Positions 12,685 to 57,914 are shown, counted from the stretch's first letter. The stretch is DNA of 64,000 nucleotides from Bolinopsis microptera (GCF_026151205.1 NC_087081.1:5761246-5825245), one strand, 5' to 3'. A program made the numbers and translations. The notes: generated by a model not told the origin, from the sequence alone.

Positions 12685-15158
12685 ATGGCAGAGAACTTCA
12701 GTAAGGCTCAGCTCGACGAGTTTAAGGAGGCGTTTGCTCTGTTCGATGGGAAGAGTTCAGGATCTGTTCCTGTAGAGGAGATTGGGACTATCGTCAGATC
12801 TCTAGGTCAGTTCAAATCTAGTTTACTAGGTTTACAATGTTTACAAGGTTTGCAAGGTTTACAAGGTTTGCAAGGTTTACAAGGTTTACAAGGTTTGCAA
12901 GGTTTACAAGGTTTGCAAGGTTTACAAGGTTTGTAAGGTTTGTAAGGTTTGCAAGGTTTGAAAGGTTTACAAGGTTCACAGGCATAACAAGGTTGAAGGT
13001 TACTTCAAGGTTGAAGGTTACTACCATGGTTTTAGAAAACGTTGTTGTGTAACCACGATTACTGGTCCTGAAACCGCCTCTGTGCTTCTGTGGTAGCTGC
13101 CGCATTTCCGATCTTCATGGCCATATTTGCCTTCCCTATTATTGTGCGAAATCACATTACACTATAAGTATAGGTAATAGGTTATACCTTGATTTATCTG
13201 TTATTTCCATTTACCGTGAAATTTACTTTTCCCCGAAATGCCTGGCTGTTCTTTCATGCTTATTGTTAATTTTAAACTTTAACCTCGATTTAATCATCGA
13301 AAGAAATATACAAAATCTTAACTCATTCATGGACTTAAGCTTTGTTACTGTATTTACCTTGTTTCGTTTAATACTTCCTGTAGCACGCTACACTTCTAAC
13401 AGTAAGAATGAATTTGACCCACAGTTGTAAGGTTTGATAATAAATTACAGTTAATTAGTAGCAGATACTTGGCATGGCCTCGATGAGTAATGACTTGTTA
13501 ATCACATAACACAACTAACCAGACTTTAACCAGACTTTAACCAGACTTTAACCAGACTTTAACCAGACTTTAACCAGACTTTAACCAGACTTTAACCAGA
13601 CTTTAATCAGACTTTAACCAGACTTTAACCAGACTTTAACCAGACTTTAACCAGACTTTAACCAGACTTTAACCAGACTTTAACCAGACTTTAACCAGAC
13701 TTTAACCAGACTTTAACCAGACTTTAACCAGACTTTAACCAGACTTTAACCAGACTTTAACCAGACTTTAACCAGACTTTAACCAGACTTTAACCAGACT
13801 TTAACCAGACTTTAACCAGACTTTAACCAGACTTTAACCAGACTTTAACCAGACTTTAACCAGACTTTAACCAGACTTTACCCAGACTTTAATCAGACTT
13901 TAACCAGACTTTAACCAGACTTTAACCAGACTTTAACCAGACTTTAACCAGACTTTGACCAGACTTTGACCAGACTTTAACCTGACTTTAACCTGACTTT
14001 AACCAGACTTTAACCAGACTTTAACCAGACTTTAACCAGACTTTAACCAGACTTTAACCAGACTTTAACCAGACTTTAACCAGACTTTAACCAGACTTTT
14101 AATTTTGGTATGTTATACGATAGTGGATAAGTCAAAGTTGGTCACACCGAATTAATCCTGTATAACATTGACCCCACATAACAGGGCGAGTTTAAAATTC
14201 ACACCTGAATGAGTGAATGCGGACTGCGGAGGGGTATTTAAACTTGTAACGTAACCAGACTTTAACCAGACTTTAACCAGACTTTAACCAGACTTTAACC
14301 AGACTTTAACCAGACTTTAACCAGACTTTAACCAGACTTTAACCAGACTTTAACCAGACTTTAACCAGACTTTAACCAGACTTTAACCAGACTTTAACCA
14401 GACTTTAACCAGACTTTAACCAGACTTTAACCAGACTTTAACCAGACTTTAACCAGACTTTAACCAGACTTTAACCAGACTTTAACCAGACTTTAACTTC
14501 CACCCCACCAGGACACAATCCGAGTAAGACAGATGTGCAGAGCATACAGGAAGAGCTGAGGAAGGAGGGAAAGAGTGAGGTAGAGTTTGGTGACTTCCTG
14601 GGGGTACTGGCTAAATATTTCAAAGATTTAGAAGTCGATCCAGCTACTGAACTGAAACAAGCTTTTAAGTAAGTTTAGGGACTTTCGCCTCAAATCTTAA
14701 ACAATTAAAGGTGGAATTGAATCCAGCCACTATGATATGGAAGTTGAAGAAACAATGGCATTCGCAGAAGGACTCCCAACAGTTAAAAATAACTTATTTC
14801 AGAGTGTTTGACAAGAAAGGAGATGGGACTATTAATGTAAACGAGCTTATTCACATATTATCCACCTTAGGGGAACAGCTCACAGGTAATGCTATTGCAT
14901 CTTTAGTATTTGCACCTGTGTTGGGTTGTGGTACCACTGTACCACTGGTACCACTGTACCACTGGTACATTACCACTGCACCACTGGTACAGTACCAGTT
15001 ACTGGTATTGTACCAGTAATGATTTAGATTTAGTTTGAATATAATTTGATATTACTTTTACAGAAGACGAGATAGAAAGGATGTTAGCGGAGGGTAACAT
15101 TGAGTCAAACGGCGAAATAAACTACGACATGTTTGTTAAATTAATAACGAGTGAGTAA
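12685..15158 (+). CDS. essential myosin light chain-like EF-hand protein (4 exons)
   Basis: Predicted light chain that binds a myosin heavy-chain IQ motif. Exons: 12685-12805, 14512-14668, 14803-14885 and 15064-15158; all introns are GT-AG, the phases agree, and the stop is TAA. The product is 151 residues, the usual length of essential light chains. The N-terminus MAENFSKAQLDEFKEAFALF aligns with the calmodulin/ELC start. EF-hand 1 has the loop DGKSSGSVPVEE (Lys at position 3, so probably poor for Ca2+). EF-hand 2 is shortened (RKEGKSEVEFGDFL), as in ELCs. EF-hand 3 is FDKKGDGTINVNE. EF-hand 4 is degenerate (AEGNIESNGEINYDMFVKLI), closely ELC-like. An upstream in-frame ATG at 12577 (accATGa) would add 36 Ser/Pro/Asp-rich residues; I prefer 12685 by length. 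Calmodulin-like protein is the alternative, but the degenerate hands favour ELC. Confidence 0.75.
12826..12978. repeat. 9-bp minisatellite just inside intron 1 of the light-chain gene
   Basis: About 16 copies of (t)ttacaagg / (t)ttgcaagg begin about 20 bp after the splice donor at 12806. A looser continuation follows (aaggttgaaggttacttc). If intron 1 is retained, exon 1 reads on through repeated Leu-Gln-Gly to a stop at 12934-12936. Confidence 0.9.
13519..14099. repeat. 11-bp minisatellite ccagactttaa, first block, ~53 copies
   Basis: Almost perfect head-to-tail copies with a few variants (ctttaatcag, ctttgacc, cctgac). It lies in intron 1 of the light-chain gene. Each unit contains a branch-point-like ctttaac followed by cag. 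Confidence 0.95.
14254..14497. repeat. 11-bp minisatellite ccagactttaa, second block, ~22 copies
   Basis: Same unit as the block at 13519, separated from it by about 154 bp of unique sequence. The block ends 14 bp before the splice acceptor of exon 2 (AG at 14510-14511). Confidence 0.95.
14930..15018. repeat. ggtaccact/gtaccact-type repeat in intron 3 of the light-chain gene
   Basis: A degenerate array of ggtaccactgtaccact, rich in GGTACC and CAGTACCAG half-palindromes, occupies about half of the 178-bp intron 3. Confidence 0.8.
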
Positions 15159-16257
15159 GGTTTACCGCGTGATAGCACTTGCGTGAGCTCTCACGCGACC
15201 AGCGTGATTTCTAACGCAACTTGCGTGACCTCTCATGAAACTTTTGTGATCTGTAAAGCAACTTGCGTGAACTTTCACTTTACTTAGATTATGACTATAA
15301 GTGATCTGATCTTGCGCGACTTGTCATCAAATATGAAATAGTTCTCGATCTCGAGAGTTGAGCTAGATGCCTTGCGTATTGCGTGAGATGTAACGCGAAT
15401 TGCGTGAGATGTAACGCAAATTTTGTGAGATGTAACGCAAGTTGCAAAAGAAATCACGCGCCTCCCAAGCTCTAAATCTAATCATATTTGTACGAAGTAT
15501 ATATATATAAAGACAGTGTTATTTGATGTTTCTAAATCTAAAGGCTCCTACAGAAAATGATCAATGTGTCATTATCGTTCCGATTTTAAGGTATCTGCTG
15601 TTTTGGTGTGGCTCGTAGCGCAAGCATATCTCTATGTGAGTATGTGTTAACATGTAAGAGAGCAAGTTTAGAGGAAGCTAAACTTGGAATGATTTAAGGG
15701 CCCCACTTTATCCAATTGGTGACAATTGATATTTGGTACTGTTCATGATTAAACTCATCTCAAAATCGCTGAGGTTTTTATTTTGAAGATGTTTGATTTA
15801 ACTTGTGTGCTATTATTTTGTGAAGCCCTTTCTGTAGATCTAACAGCAACAGAAACTGAACTAAATGTGTTCACTTCAATATTAATCTACGTCTATAATT
15901 GATAATAATTGTAATCTGTTTTTTTTCAATTTAACTTCAAATTTCCTTAGTGTGAATCTATAATTTAACAGATAATACAATATCTTACAGCAAATTGAAT
16001 TTTACTTGAGTTACTTGTACTTTTCCTAATAATTTTATGCCTTCAGGTTAAGATCTAATTATTCAATATTCATATTCATAATTTTCTTTAAATCAAGTAT
16101 ACAAAACAACAACATTTTACAGACTAAAATTCTACAAATGAACATTCATTATTTATTTTTCTATCCCTATTTTTCAGTGAAATCATATTCATAATTTGAC
16201 CACAAGACGTGTTAATGTCAATAAAGGTTGACTCAGATTTGTCTGTGTTTTTATGAG
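15159..16257. other. 3' flank of the light-chain gene, no further gene seen
   Basis: The first 300 bp carry loosely repeated gcgtgag/aacgcaa words (15165-15450), an old degenerate repeat. I see no open frame with protein character. Confidence 0.6.
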
Positions 16258-16258
16258 G

Positions 16259-16333
16259 TGGTACTATTAATGTAAACGAGCTTATTCGCGTATTATCCAC
16301 CTTAGAAGAACAGCTCACAGGTAATGCTATTGC
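16259..16333 (+). pseudogene. partial duplicate of light-chain exon 3 with its splice donor
   Basis: About 75 bp match 14831-14905 with few changes: the codons for TINVNELI, LSTL and EQLT, then the exon end ctcacag and the first intron bases gtaatgctattgc. The upstream half of the exon (the EF-hand 3 calcium-loop start) is missing and no acceptor is evident. Read in frame, His-Ile becomes Arg-Val and Gly-Glu becomes Glu-Glu. It looks like a dead partial duplication, though an alternative exon cannot be excluded. Confidence 0.8.
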
Positions 16334-16339
16334 TGGTCT

Positions 16340-17078
16340 GACAGGTGACAGCCAGCCATACATTATATCGAAAATTATTTAACCGGACACTAAAATGAAG
16401 GTGCCATTTACTTTAACTTAGGACGTCCACCATAATTTTAACGGAAATATTAAAATGAACGCTAGGGCCTCAAACATTCAATTAATGTCCGATAAGGTAT
16501 GCTCGTGCATTTGATGCCAATTGATCTGCATGACATCTGCTCCATGTCCAGCAGGTCAGGGACCAACATTTTGATTTACTCATACTGGCAACAATAACCA
16601 CCAACATTTTGGTAATTGTCTGAAGCTCACCCAATTAAGTTAACAAATAAGCTTTGAAATTTGCATGGCACTGGTCTTTGAATAAGAATTGTGGAACAGC
16701 TACTTCATACTTCCTACTTCCTACTTGAGTGAGTACTTCGCGTCATTTTCAAAACATTGTCTTAACATGCGATAAAACTTGACCACAAGTGGCCCCATAA
16801 TTAATGAATCAGGTCGTGTACCGCTCACACTATGACTATGAGTATGACTAAATCGCTCGCCCAAATTAATAATAATTCTTGTGAAAAGGCCCTGAAGGTA
16901 TAAAAGTGATCTAGTTCAGTTTATTTATGGACGCTGATTCCGAATCAACGTACCCCCATGACGGCATGACGTAGGGTAAAATGCTTCCTTGGAGAGTTAT
17001 GGGCAAAAAACCGTTCGCGTTTTGGTCACGTGACAGACTAGTATGTAGTAAAACACGAATTCGATTTTTTAGGGCTCC
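16340..17078. other. no supported gene
   Basis: Unremarkable AT-rich DNA with a short cttcctacttcctacttg repeat near 16,710. Confidence 0.6.
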
Positions 17079-17165
17079 GGTTAGGGTTAGGCCTAGGGTT
17101 GTGGTTAGGGTTATGTATAACTTCGGGGTTAGGGTTAGGGTTGGGGGTAGGGTTGGGGTTAGGTT
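17079..17165 (+). repeat. degenerate interstitial telomere-like (TTAGGG)n tract
   Basis: Runs of ggttagggttag mixed with variants (gggttgggg, cctagggttgtgg) over about 87 bp; the G-rich strand is the given strand. It is too short and degenerate for a chromosome end. TTAGGG is the ancestral metazoan telomere unit. tcacgtgac-type palindromes lie at 17,026 and 17,219 on either side. Confidence 0.75.
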
Positions 17166-18116
17166 TTATGTAAAACCGTATTGTTCGGCTGCAAAGTGCA
17201 AAACTTTAAAAACCAAAGTCACGTGATAATTTTAGGGCGAGTGAATTAGTAAAACTAAAATCCGTCGTGTACATGGTACACTTAAAGTTAAAGTTAAACT
17301 TAAACTTCATGCGTATGAAAACAGAAAAGTGAGAACAACAATAAACTCGCTATTTATGTTGTGCTCCTGCTCATATAATATAAGTCATTCCGTTAATTCC
17401 CGAACTTTAACCAGTGTTGATGTTTGACCGGTACCAGTTTGCGCAAAATATTTAATTTGTCACTGGTCAGACCTCAAATTGCAGTTAAAATTGGATCGAC
17501 ATCATTAAAAATAAAACGCCGTTTAGTAAAGTATATCAATAAATCATTATCAAGCTGTATTGTGTTAGTGTATTTGACCGCGATACAAAACAATATTTGA
17601 TATGAATTGTGAATTAGAATACAATGCTAATCCTAAAGTAATTACTAATTAAAGGGTCATGTATCGGTATGGGCACCGTTTTGTGTAAATTATTTAGTTA
17701 TGTCTTATTCGTGACAATTGACATTAATATTTTTGCCGCGTTCGGCGTTACATTAACAATAACATAGCCAAAAAGAGCGGGGTAGTAAAACTAAAACTAA
17801 ATTAAATACTAAATATGCATGTTGTTGCGTTCCGTAATTACAAATTATAAAGTTTTAAAACGGGAAATGTGACAAGCTGACAGCAATTTGCCAAATTGGG
17901 CAGTAAATCAATAAGAATAAGATTAAATAAAAATGCAATGCCTGCAGAGTGCAGCTATACACTATAGCTAAATCAATTGATGTAGATCACATTGCAATTA
18001 CAAAATATTGATATGGACTATTAGACTATGCATTGATCGTATCATTATCAATCATTAAATTTCGACCAACCTACTCCTATAGTTGGTTGTTTGATGGCCT
18101 ATATCATAAATAAGTA

Positions 18117-18416
18117 TTACCTGGGGACCTCAGGCTATTATGTTCATAAACCGAATAGAGATTCGGCGGAATGACAGGCTGAGCGCGGCCCAGTAAATAT
18201 GAGTATAAATATAAAAATACTTTACTGGCCGGCGTGGCCTGGCGCTCAGCCTGTCAATTAAATTGCATTCACAATTCATCATCATGTCATTCCGCCAAAG
18301 CTCTATTCACCTATAATGTTTAATATGAACATTATATATACTTATGCTTATTACTACTAGTACTAGTAATAGTACTAAACTTAAAGTACATAGTATAGCC
18401 TGGGGTCCCCAGGTAA
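18117..18416. mobile_element. 300-bp nested inverted-repeat element (foldback/MITE-like)
   Basis: The outer ends are inverted copies: ttacctggggacctcaggct on the left and, reverse-complemented, ttacctggggaccccaggct on the right. Inside are further inverted pairs: gaatagag...ggcggaatgac near 18152-18174 against 18283-18309, and gacaggctgagcgc near 18171-18186 against 18239-18258. There is no transposase frame. The nesting suggests a foldback element or one element inserted into another. Confidence 0.7.
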
Positions 18417-19103
18417 AACTAAAAGAATACTCAGCCATTGTATTGAATTTGATGGCATTTATTGTCCAGTATCCACCTGGCCTCAGTGCCCATATATGCC
18501 CTAATTTAACTGCAGCACACGCGCAGAGTTATCCGTATCGAGTGTCAGGACGCTTAAAGTTAACAACACAATATTGCAATTGTGTGGCGACTGGTAAGCC
18601 ATGCACTATTCCGAAAGTACGTTATGCGGTTTCACGAATTTCAGATTATAATGCCACAAGGGACGTCCTCCTCAATAATCCATGCGATCATGTGTGAAAG
18701 ATGTGTGAAAGTAAACCCCTAAACAGTTGACTGTTGACATATTGTAACTGTGAACTGATAAGAAATTTAGATATGTGCAATATGGCGTCGGTCGTCCGCG
18801 TCATCGACATCTAGTCGCTGCAAATAGTAAACAATTCAAATAGTAAACATATTTTTTACCTTAGCAATTCATGAGAGTATATATAAACTGAAATGGTTAA
18901 TACTTTTAAATCAGTGATAATTTAAATTATAATTATCTAATCCCAAATCCATTTTGGTTTTTTATTATAATTCTGGGCAATATGAATATAGCTATAGTCA
19001 TAATACTATAAGTATAATATACATCTACTACTGTTTAAGTACAGCTTACGTCCGGTCGTCCGGTAGTGGGTACGTGCAGCCGTAGGAGTCATATAACGGC
19101 TGA

Positions 19104-19168
19104 ATTTATTCCGCAGAATTATTATCTGTAATCGATTAAACAGATTATCACAATTCTGCGGAATAAAT
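19104..19168. repeat. 65-bp imperfect palindrome (hairpin)
   Basis: The arms atttattccgcagaatt and aattctgcggaataaat are perfect inverted copies. They continue into tatctgt/acagata-like complementarity around a short A/T-rich loop. It could be a MITE remnant or a foldback; no coding content. Confidence 0.8.
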
Positions 19169-19232
19169 CTGTTAACATGCTAATAGTAATGCGCTAAATT
19201 GAATATACAAAACTCTGATTATTTTGGTTTAG

Positions 19233-19433
19233 TGCAAAAGGATTTGAATATCCCGGCCTTCAATTTGGATTGATCCCCATTCCCCATGAGAGGTTCCAGC
19301 GAAAAACGTTTGCATACGTCCACAGTCCACGTCTTCCAGGCACCAAGCACTATGAGTATGACAACTTTGATTCAAGATATTTGCCGGTTTTTAATTTTAT
19401 TAAGATCAAAATTAACCAATTTGTACGAAGCAG
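19233..19433 (+). other. possible coding fragment, unidentified
   Basis: Between an acceptor-like ttttggtttag and a donor-like cag|gtaaca there is an open stretch of about 67 codons with protein-like composition (GFEYPGLQFGLIPIPHERFQ, then HSPRLPGTKHYEYDNFDSRY). No start or partner exons were found. It may be a transposon relic or an exon of an unrecognised gene. Confidence 0.2.
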
Positions 19434-20940
19434 GTAACAAAGAGGAAATGGCAGACGCACAACAAATGTGTGATGATTTGGAAAAGCAGATAGCCAGCTT
19501 GAAGATAGCCTTCTGATCAGCTAGCAGTTAGCCAGCTTGAAGATAGCAGCTGGATTGCAGCTGGATTCTTCAACCATACCAGGGCTTAAAAAATATAACA
19601 AGGCAGCTAGCAATAAGTTTTATTATTGACTTAATCTCTTAATCAATGAATTAACTTCACGACTTTTGCTGTTTGCATTAATTTTTGGGGTCTTGATTAA
19701 TTGATATTTTTAGATACTGCATGATGAGATAGCTTTGGGGATTTGTTTTTTGAAAAAATATTATCAGATTCAGTAATCAGTTATGGTCCATTGTTAGCTT
19801 CGTATGTTAGAGTAGTTAGTGATGGTGATTCTTGGCAATATTATCCAGTATATCATATTATATACTATGGCATAATTGGATTAGCCGTTTCTTATTTTCA
19901 CAATTTAAAGATGTTTTTAAAAGTAGTCTTTATATCAAGGATTTGAATTATATTCTTTATTTTTCGAAGAAGAAGTTGGAAGATATTTTTAATCTGTAAA
20001 ATAAAATCTGTCATATATATTTGTAATACATTACAATTTCATTTTAAGCTTAAAAACGGTTCGTCAAATTAATAATTTCTTACCTAATACTATGTAATCA
20101 AACCGTGCGCTGCAAACGAATTATTTTTGCATATTTTTTCAGTAAAAATTGATCTCAATAAGAATAAACATAAACAGTAGGTTGCTTATCACTGGATCTT
20201 AAGTCGATAAAGAATACTTTTAGCACTTTAATGGGATATTGCATTCCAAGAAGATCTTTATTTTCCATCAAAACCCTTAAACTTAATTAAGTTAATTAAG
20301 TTAATTCTATCAGATTAGTATGATAAGGCATGGCCGGTGACACATTACATCATCAAAGTATTCGTGCATAGTAGAAGTTATATAAGTAACGTAATCGTCG
20401 ATTCCTCATAACAAATTAATTTTAATCCTAAAGGCTAAACATAATTGGTTGAATAATTATACGCAACTGGAAATAAATTCAAAACATAATCAAGAATCAA
20501 AACATCGTCCACACCGTAATATCAATTTGCATGAAACGCAAAATGTTCACAAAGGATTTACACTGATAGATCTCTGGTTTCTTAAATGATAATAGTGTAC
20601 AAAAATAATTTGAAAATAAAATCTTCTGGCTAAAGTTCGTAGCTATAATAATGTAAAGCCTTTCATTGTCCAAAAATATACTTTGTGTCGGAATAGATTT
20701 CATTTAAGTTGCCTGTTTTGAGTCGATAAAAATGCCTCTCAAACTTCTATAAGGTCCGGCAGAAAGCAATGATTATTAAAAACCCTAATGTAATGTCTGA
20801 TCAAAATACGCTCCATAACAAAACCCTAATGATCGTGCAGGTATGGAATGGGAAATGCGCAACAGCACGTGCAGAAAATGCGCCGCGCGTACAGTCACTT
20901 AGCAACCCTGGCTCAACAGGGCCCTGGCAAAGGCCCATGC

Positions 20941-53561
<32,621 letters not shown>

Positions 53562-54010
53562 TAAAAAGGCCCGTATCAGCAGTTCAACAGATCAGAAACA
53601 CAAGGAGAGAATGAGAGGACTGAAGTCTGAACGTAAACACAAAAACTGTTGACCCAATTAAGAGATCGAGTAATTGTCAATAAGCCGCATTCCACAAATA
53701 CCTCCACGTACAAAGAAAGCCTCTAAAACTGTATCAAAATGTATACTACAGGACAACAGTGAATGAAAGGGACATTTTCAAGTAGCCGTATGAAAAATGT
53801 TTACAAGTTTCAACCCCACTTTGCCCAATTAACACTAATTATCACTAATTTAACTGATAAGAACTAAAGTCTGAAACACACTCCTATATCCTAGGCCTAG
53901 GTACCTACCAAGAGATCCACGACCAATTTGCAGACTACAGGACAAGAATCACGCTTAGAACACACCCTAATCATCATTACTTCATACCATTAACACCCGT
54001 AATCAATGAT

Positions 54011-55027
54011 AAGAACTGAGACAAGCCCCAGAAACCTATGTACAAACTGTAATACAGGAGACACCAATGTAGCCTGATAAGACCTAGACAAGCCCCAGAA
54101 ACCTGTGTACAAACTGTAATACAGGAGACAAAAATGTAGCCTGATAAAAACTGAGACAAGCCCCAGAAACCAATGTACAAACTGTATAGTAATACAGGAG
54201 ACACCAATGTAGCCTGATAAGACCTAGACAAGCCCCAGAAACCAATGTACAAACTGTAATGCAGGAGACACCAATGTAGCCTGATAAAAACTGAGACAAG
54301 CCCCAGAAACCAATGTACAAACTGTAATACAGGAGACAACAATGTAGCCTGATAAGAACTGAAACAAGCCCCAGAAACCTATGTACAAACTGTAATACAG
54401 GAGACACCAATGTAGCCTGATAAGAACTGAAACAAGCCCCAGAAACCAATGTACAAACTGTAATACAGGAGACACCAATGTAGCCTGATAAGAACTGAAA
54501 CAAGCCCCAGAAACCAATGTACAAACTGTAATACAGGAGACACCAATGTAGCCTGATAAGAACTGAAACAAGCCCCAGAAACCAATGTACAAACTGTAAT
54601 ACAGGAGACACCAATGTAGCCTGATAAGAACTGAAACAAGCCCCAGAAACCAATGTACAAACTGTAATACAGGAGACAACAATGTAGCCTGATAAGAACT
54701 GAAACAAGCCCCAGAAACCAATGTACAAACTGTAATACAGGAGACACCAATGTAGCCTGATAAGAACTGAAACAAGCCCCAGAAACCTATGTACAAACTG
54801 TAATACAGGAGACACCAATGTAGCCTGATAAGAACTGAAACAAGCCCCAGAAACCAATGTACAAACTGTAATACAGGAGACAACAATGTAGCCTGATAAG
54901 AACTGAAACAAGCCCCAGAAACCTATGTACAAACTGTACAGGAGACAACAATGTAGCCTGATAAGAACTGAGACAAGCCCCAGAAACCGATGTACAAACT
55001 GTAATACAGGAGACACCAATGTAACCT
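54011..55027. repeat. ~68-bp minisatellite, about 15 copies
   Basis: The unit contains tgataagaactgaaacaagc, cccagaaaccaatgtacaaa and ctgtaatacaggagacacca in order. Copy lengths vary slightly (67, 68, 72 bp). It lies 450-1,470 bp upstream of the start codon of the large minus-strand gene, so it falls in its promoter or 5' leader region. Its minus-strand frames are open but look like repeat artefacts. Confidence 0.95.
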
Positions 55028-55378
55028 GCCAGAGATCATCACGCCTATAACAGTCTCTCTCTTTCTCGTATCATGTATGGAGATCTGTTAATAGTTTGGA
55101 TCGCAAGCAACAAATAGTATACATTCTTGATCACAACAGAGGGGGACCCACTGGTCGATTTTACTGGACTGATATACAACTACTATAGCAAATCTAGTAT
55201 TCTACTACTATAATAGAGCAATACTACTTAATCTAGCATCTAGCTATACTACTAGACCAGTACTACTAGATACCACTAGACCAGACGACATTTTACTGTT
55301 GTTACTCTACACTATCTCGAGACATTTTGAGAGCCAGGTCGCTTAACTGGATATATGGGTAGAAGAAGATATGCTCCT

Positions 55379-55400
55379 CCCCCCCCCCCCCCCCCCCCCC
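55379..55400. repeat. poly-C tract
   Basis: 22 consecutive C. Such runs are prone to length errors in sequencing. Confidence 0.95.
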
Positions 55401-57914
55401 AACATTGTTTTGGCACGTGACATTCACTATGGGATTTTATTGGTACATGCTGCAAGCTGATTGGTTGATTAAACTTGTACTAGTCCAAAACCCTAGCAAC
55501 ATTATGATTAGATAATTAAAAAGACCTCGTCTCGTTTATTAATGAAAGGCTCATATTGTTTTGTACGATGAGGCCACGTTATAACTATTATAAGATCAAG
55601 TTTTATCACGATATGGGCCTAGGAGAAGTTTTATAAATTCAAAACAAAGGCAGAGTCGACCAACAGTCAAACTTAAACCTCTAAATTGTTGTTCACAAAC
55701 CTCAACTTTAAGTGGTAACTTTTAGGGGAAGTAACTTTTATATATATTGGGATAATAGTGGACCACGCTAGTAAAAGCTTTTACAACTTTTATAGTAATA
55801 CAATATAAGTAAATGCCTGGTCATACCAGGAGGTGTGTCGCACATATAATTATCCTTACTTCATTACAGCGACAGTTGTGCATTGTGCAACTACTACTAA
55901 GTTCAACGCTAAATAGTCCTCCATTTACCATCAATCTTGTAACTAGTACTGTAACTACCAGTAGTACAGTACCAGTAACTACCAGTAACTACCAGTGGAA
56001 GCGACTCGGGAAATAGTTAGGATTTGTAAAGCAATATCATTGTGGAGACTACGTGGTAAGCTAAATGGTGGAGGTAAAGAGGTGACAGAGGGAGGTTTAT
56101 AGTAGGTTCATGATATGTTAGAAGGGGGTCATTTAAAACTTATTATAAGTGATACGAAATGTTTATTAAGCAGGAGCTTTCAAAATACATGTGTAAATCG
56201 TCTTCAACTGGTTTATAATAGGTTTAAAATTGGTTCACAGGTGACTGTACTGGTGGAGCTATAAACAGAGGGAATGGAGAATAATTAATATTAAAGCGAG
56301 GTTATTTAACGGACAGAATGTCAATAGTATGTTAGTGGAGATACGTTAGTGGACCCAGAATTATTATAGACGACAAATTCGATAACGGCGCTTAACTCAT
56401 TTTCGAAATATTTCGGCAATTTCCGGGAGAATCGGTGATACAAACAAATTGGTGACACAAAACAGCAAACTATACAGCAACCCAGCACTGAGCACATAGA
56501 ACATTAACTGGTGTACAACTGTGGATCCAATACGGAGATCAGAGGAACGATCCAGTATAACGGAAGGTGACAAAGGAATGTTAGAATTCGGGGATTAATA
56601 AAGGGTACAACAAATTCCATTACGTGCAGGTAAGACAATACCTTTATATCCTGCCAAATCATACTTTGAGGATGATAAAATCTGCGGAAGGGTTAATTAG
56701 GATTACAGTGTCGTTATGTCACATGAATTTTCAGCGTATCGAAAGAATCAGCCATTCCATTAATATATTTAAATCGGTGTACCAACATGGAACAATTTCA
56801 AAATCTCATGCATATCTTCAGAAGCAAAAAGAAGAGAACACATTTAGTGAAATTTAAAAACCGAACAGATTGCCCAATAATTAAGCAGAGAACACCGTTA
56901 TAATGCTGCAGAAGCTATGAAAAGTAAAACATTGCAAACACAGTAAAATTACAGGTACGGAATACAGAATTCAGAATCTCACTAAACTAATAAACTAATA
57001 AAGCAATGAAAGGCATTAGTTTGGTAAAATCTAACAGAACATATGCTATCAGACTTTCAAACTAATACAATATCCAAAAATGTCCGAATAAGAACAGATT
57101 TCACAATAGTGACACCACCATGTAGCAACAGGAAAAGTAACACACTATGCAGGTATGGAATGCAGGGGCCAGGATGAGCACACCCAATTTGGAGGCAGTA
57201 GGATGTAGATTTTACTACAGAAGGAGAGAGAGAGATCATGGACTAATAAGATTCTATGATATCATTACCGCGTCATCACTACACGTGACCAGTGACCACT
57301 AATGATGAGTCACGTGCAGAGTCGTCATAATATGGGAGAGTCAGTGGTAATACCTTATGGTGACCTTTATAATTATAGGAAACGAAACCGAAATGAGAAG
57401 ATGAAATAAATGTATCAATTAATCAAGCAGGAATAGGATTAGATCCATAAAAAATGACCATTCGATTTCCGTTCGCGGTACTAACTTCCTGTACGCGTTA
57501 CTAACGTCCGGTATGCGCTACACAAGTCCGGTATGCGCTACAAAAGTCCTGTTGTGATACGTAAAGTGACTAATAACTGACTATTAAAGAGCGAAAGATA
57601 CAAATGATAATCAAATAGAACTGATATGATCTTCAAACTTATCATGATTACAGACCAGTGACTGTAAATAATAGAATTATAAAATGATAGAATTATAGAG
57701 TATTTAAATTTACATCATACGTTCCAGTACGTGTTTTCCCGTCAATTATAAATAGACGTTTGACAACTTTTGTTAGAATCTTAATTCTATTTGTAGCTTG
57801 TTTTTGTACTTCATATTACTAACCCTGTAGGTATCTCACTTTAGCAAAAGTTTAGTTCCAGTGATTGTATATACAGTGTTGGGGTAAAGGGACTCCAGAA
57901 GGCAGACAAGGCTC

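Noticed and set aside
54084-55019. 311-codon minus-strand frame with hydrophobic repeats as a membrane protein
   Set aside because: It is a translation of the 68-bp satellite. Three frames are open at once and the frame shifts with each copy, as expected for repeat DNA.
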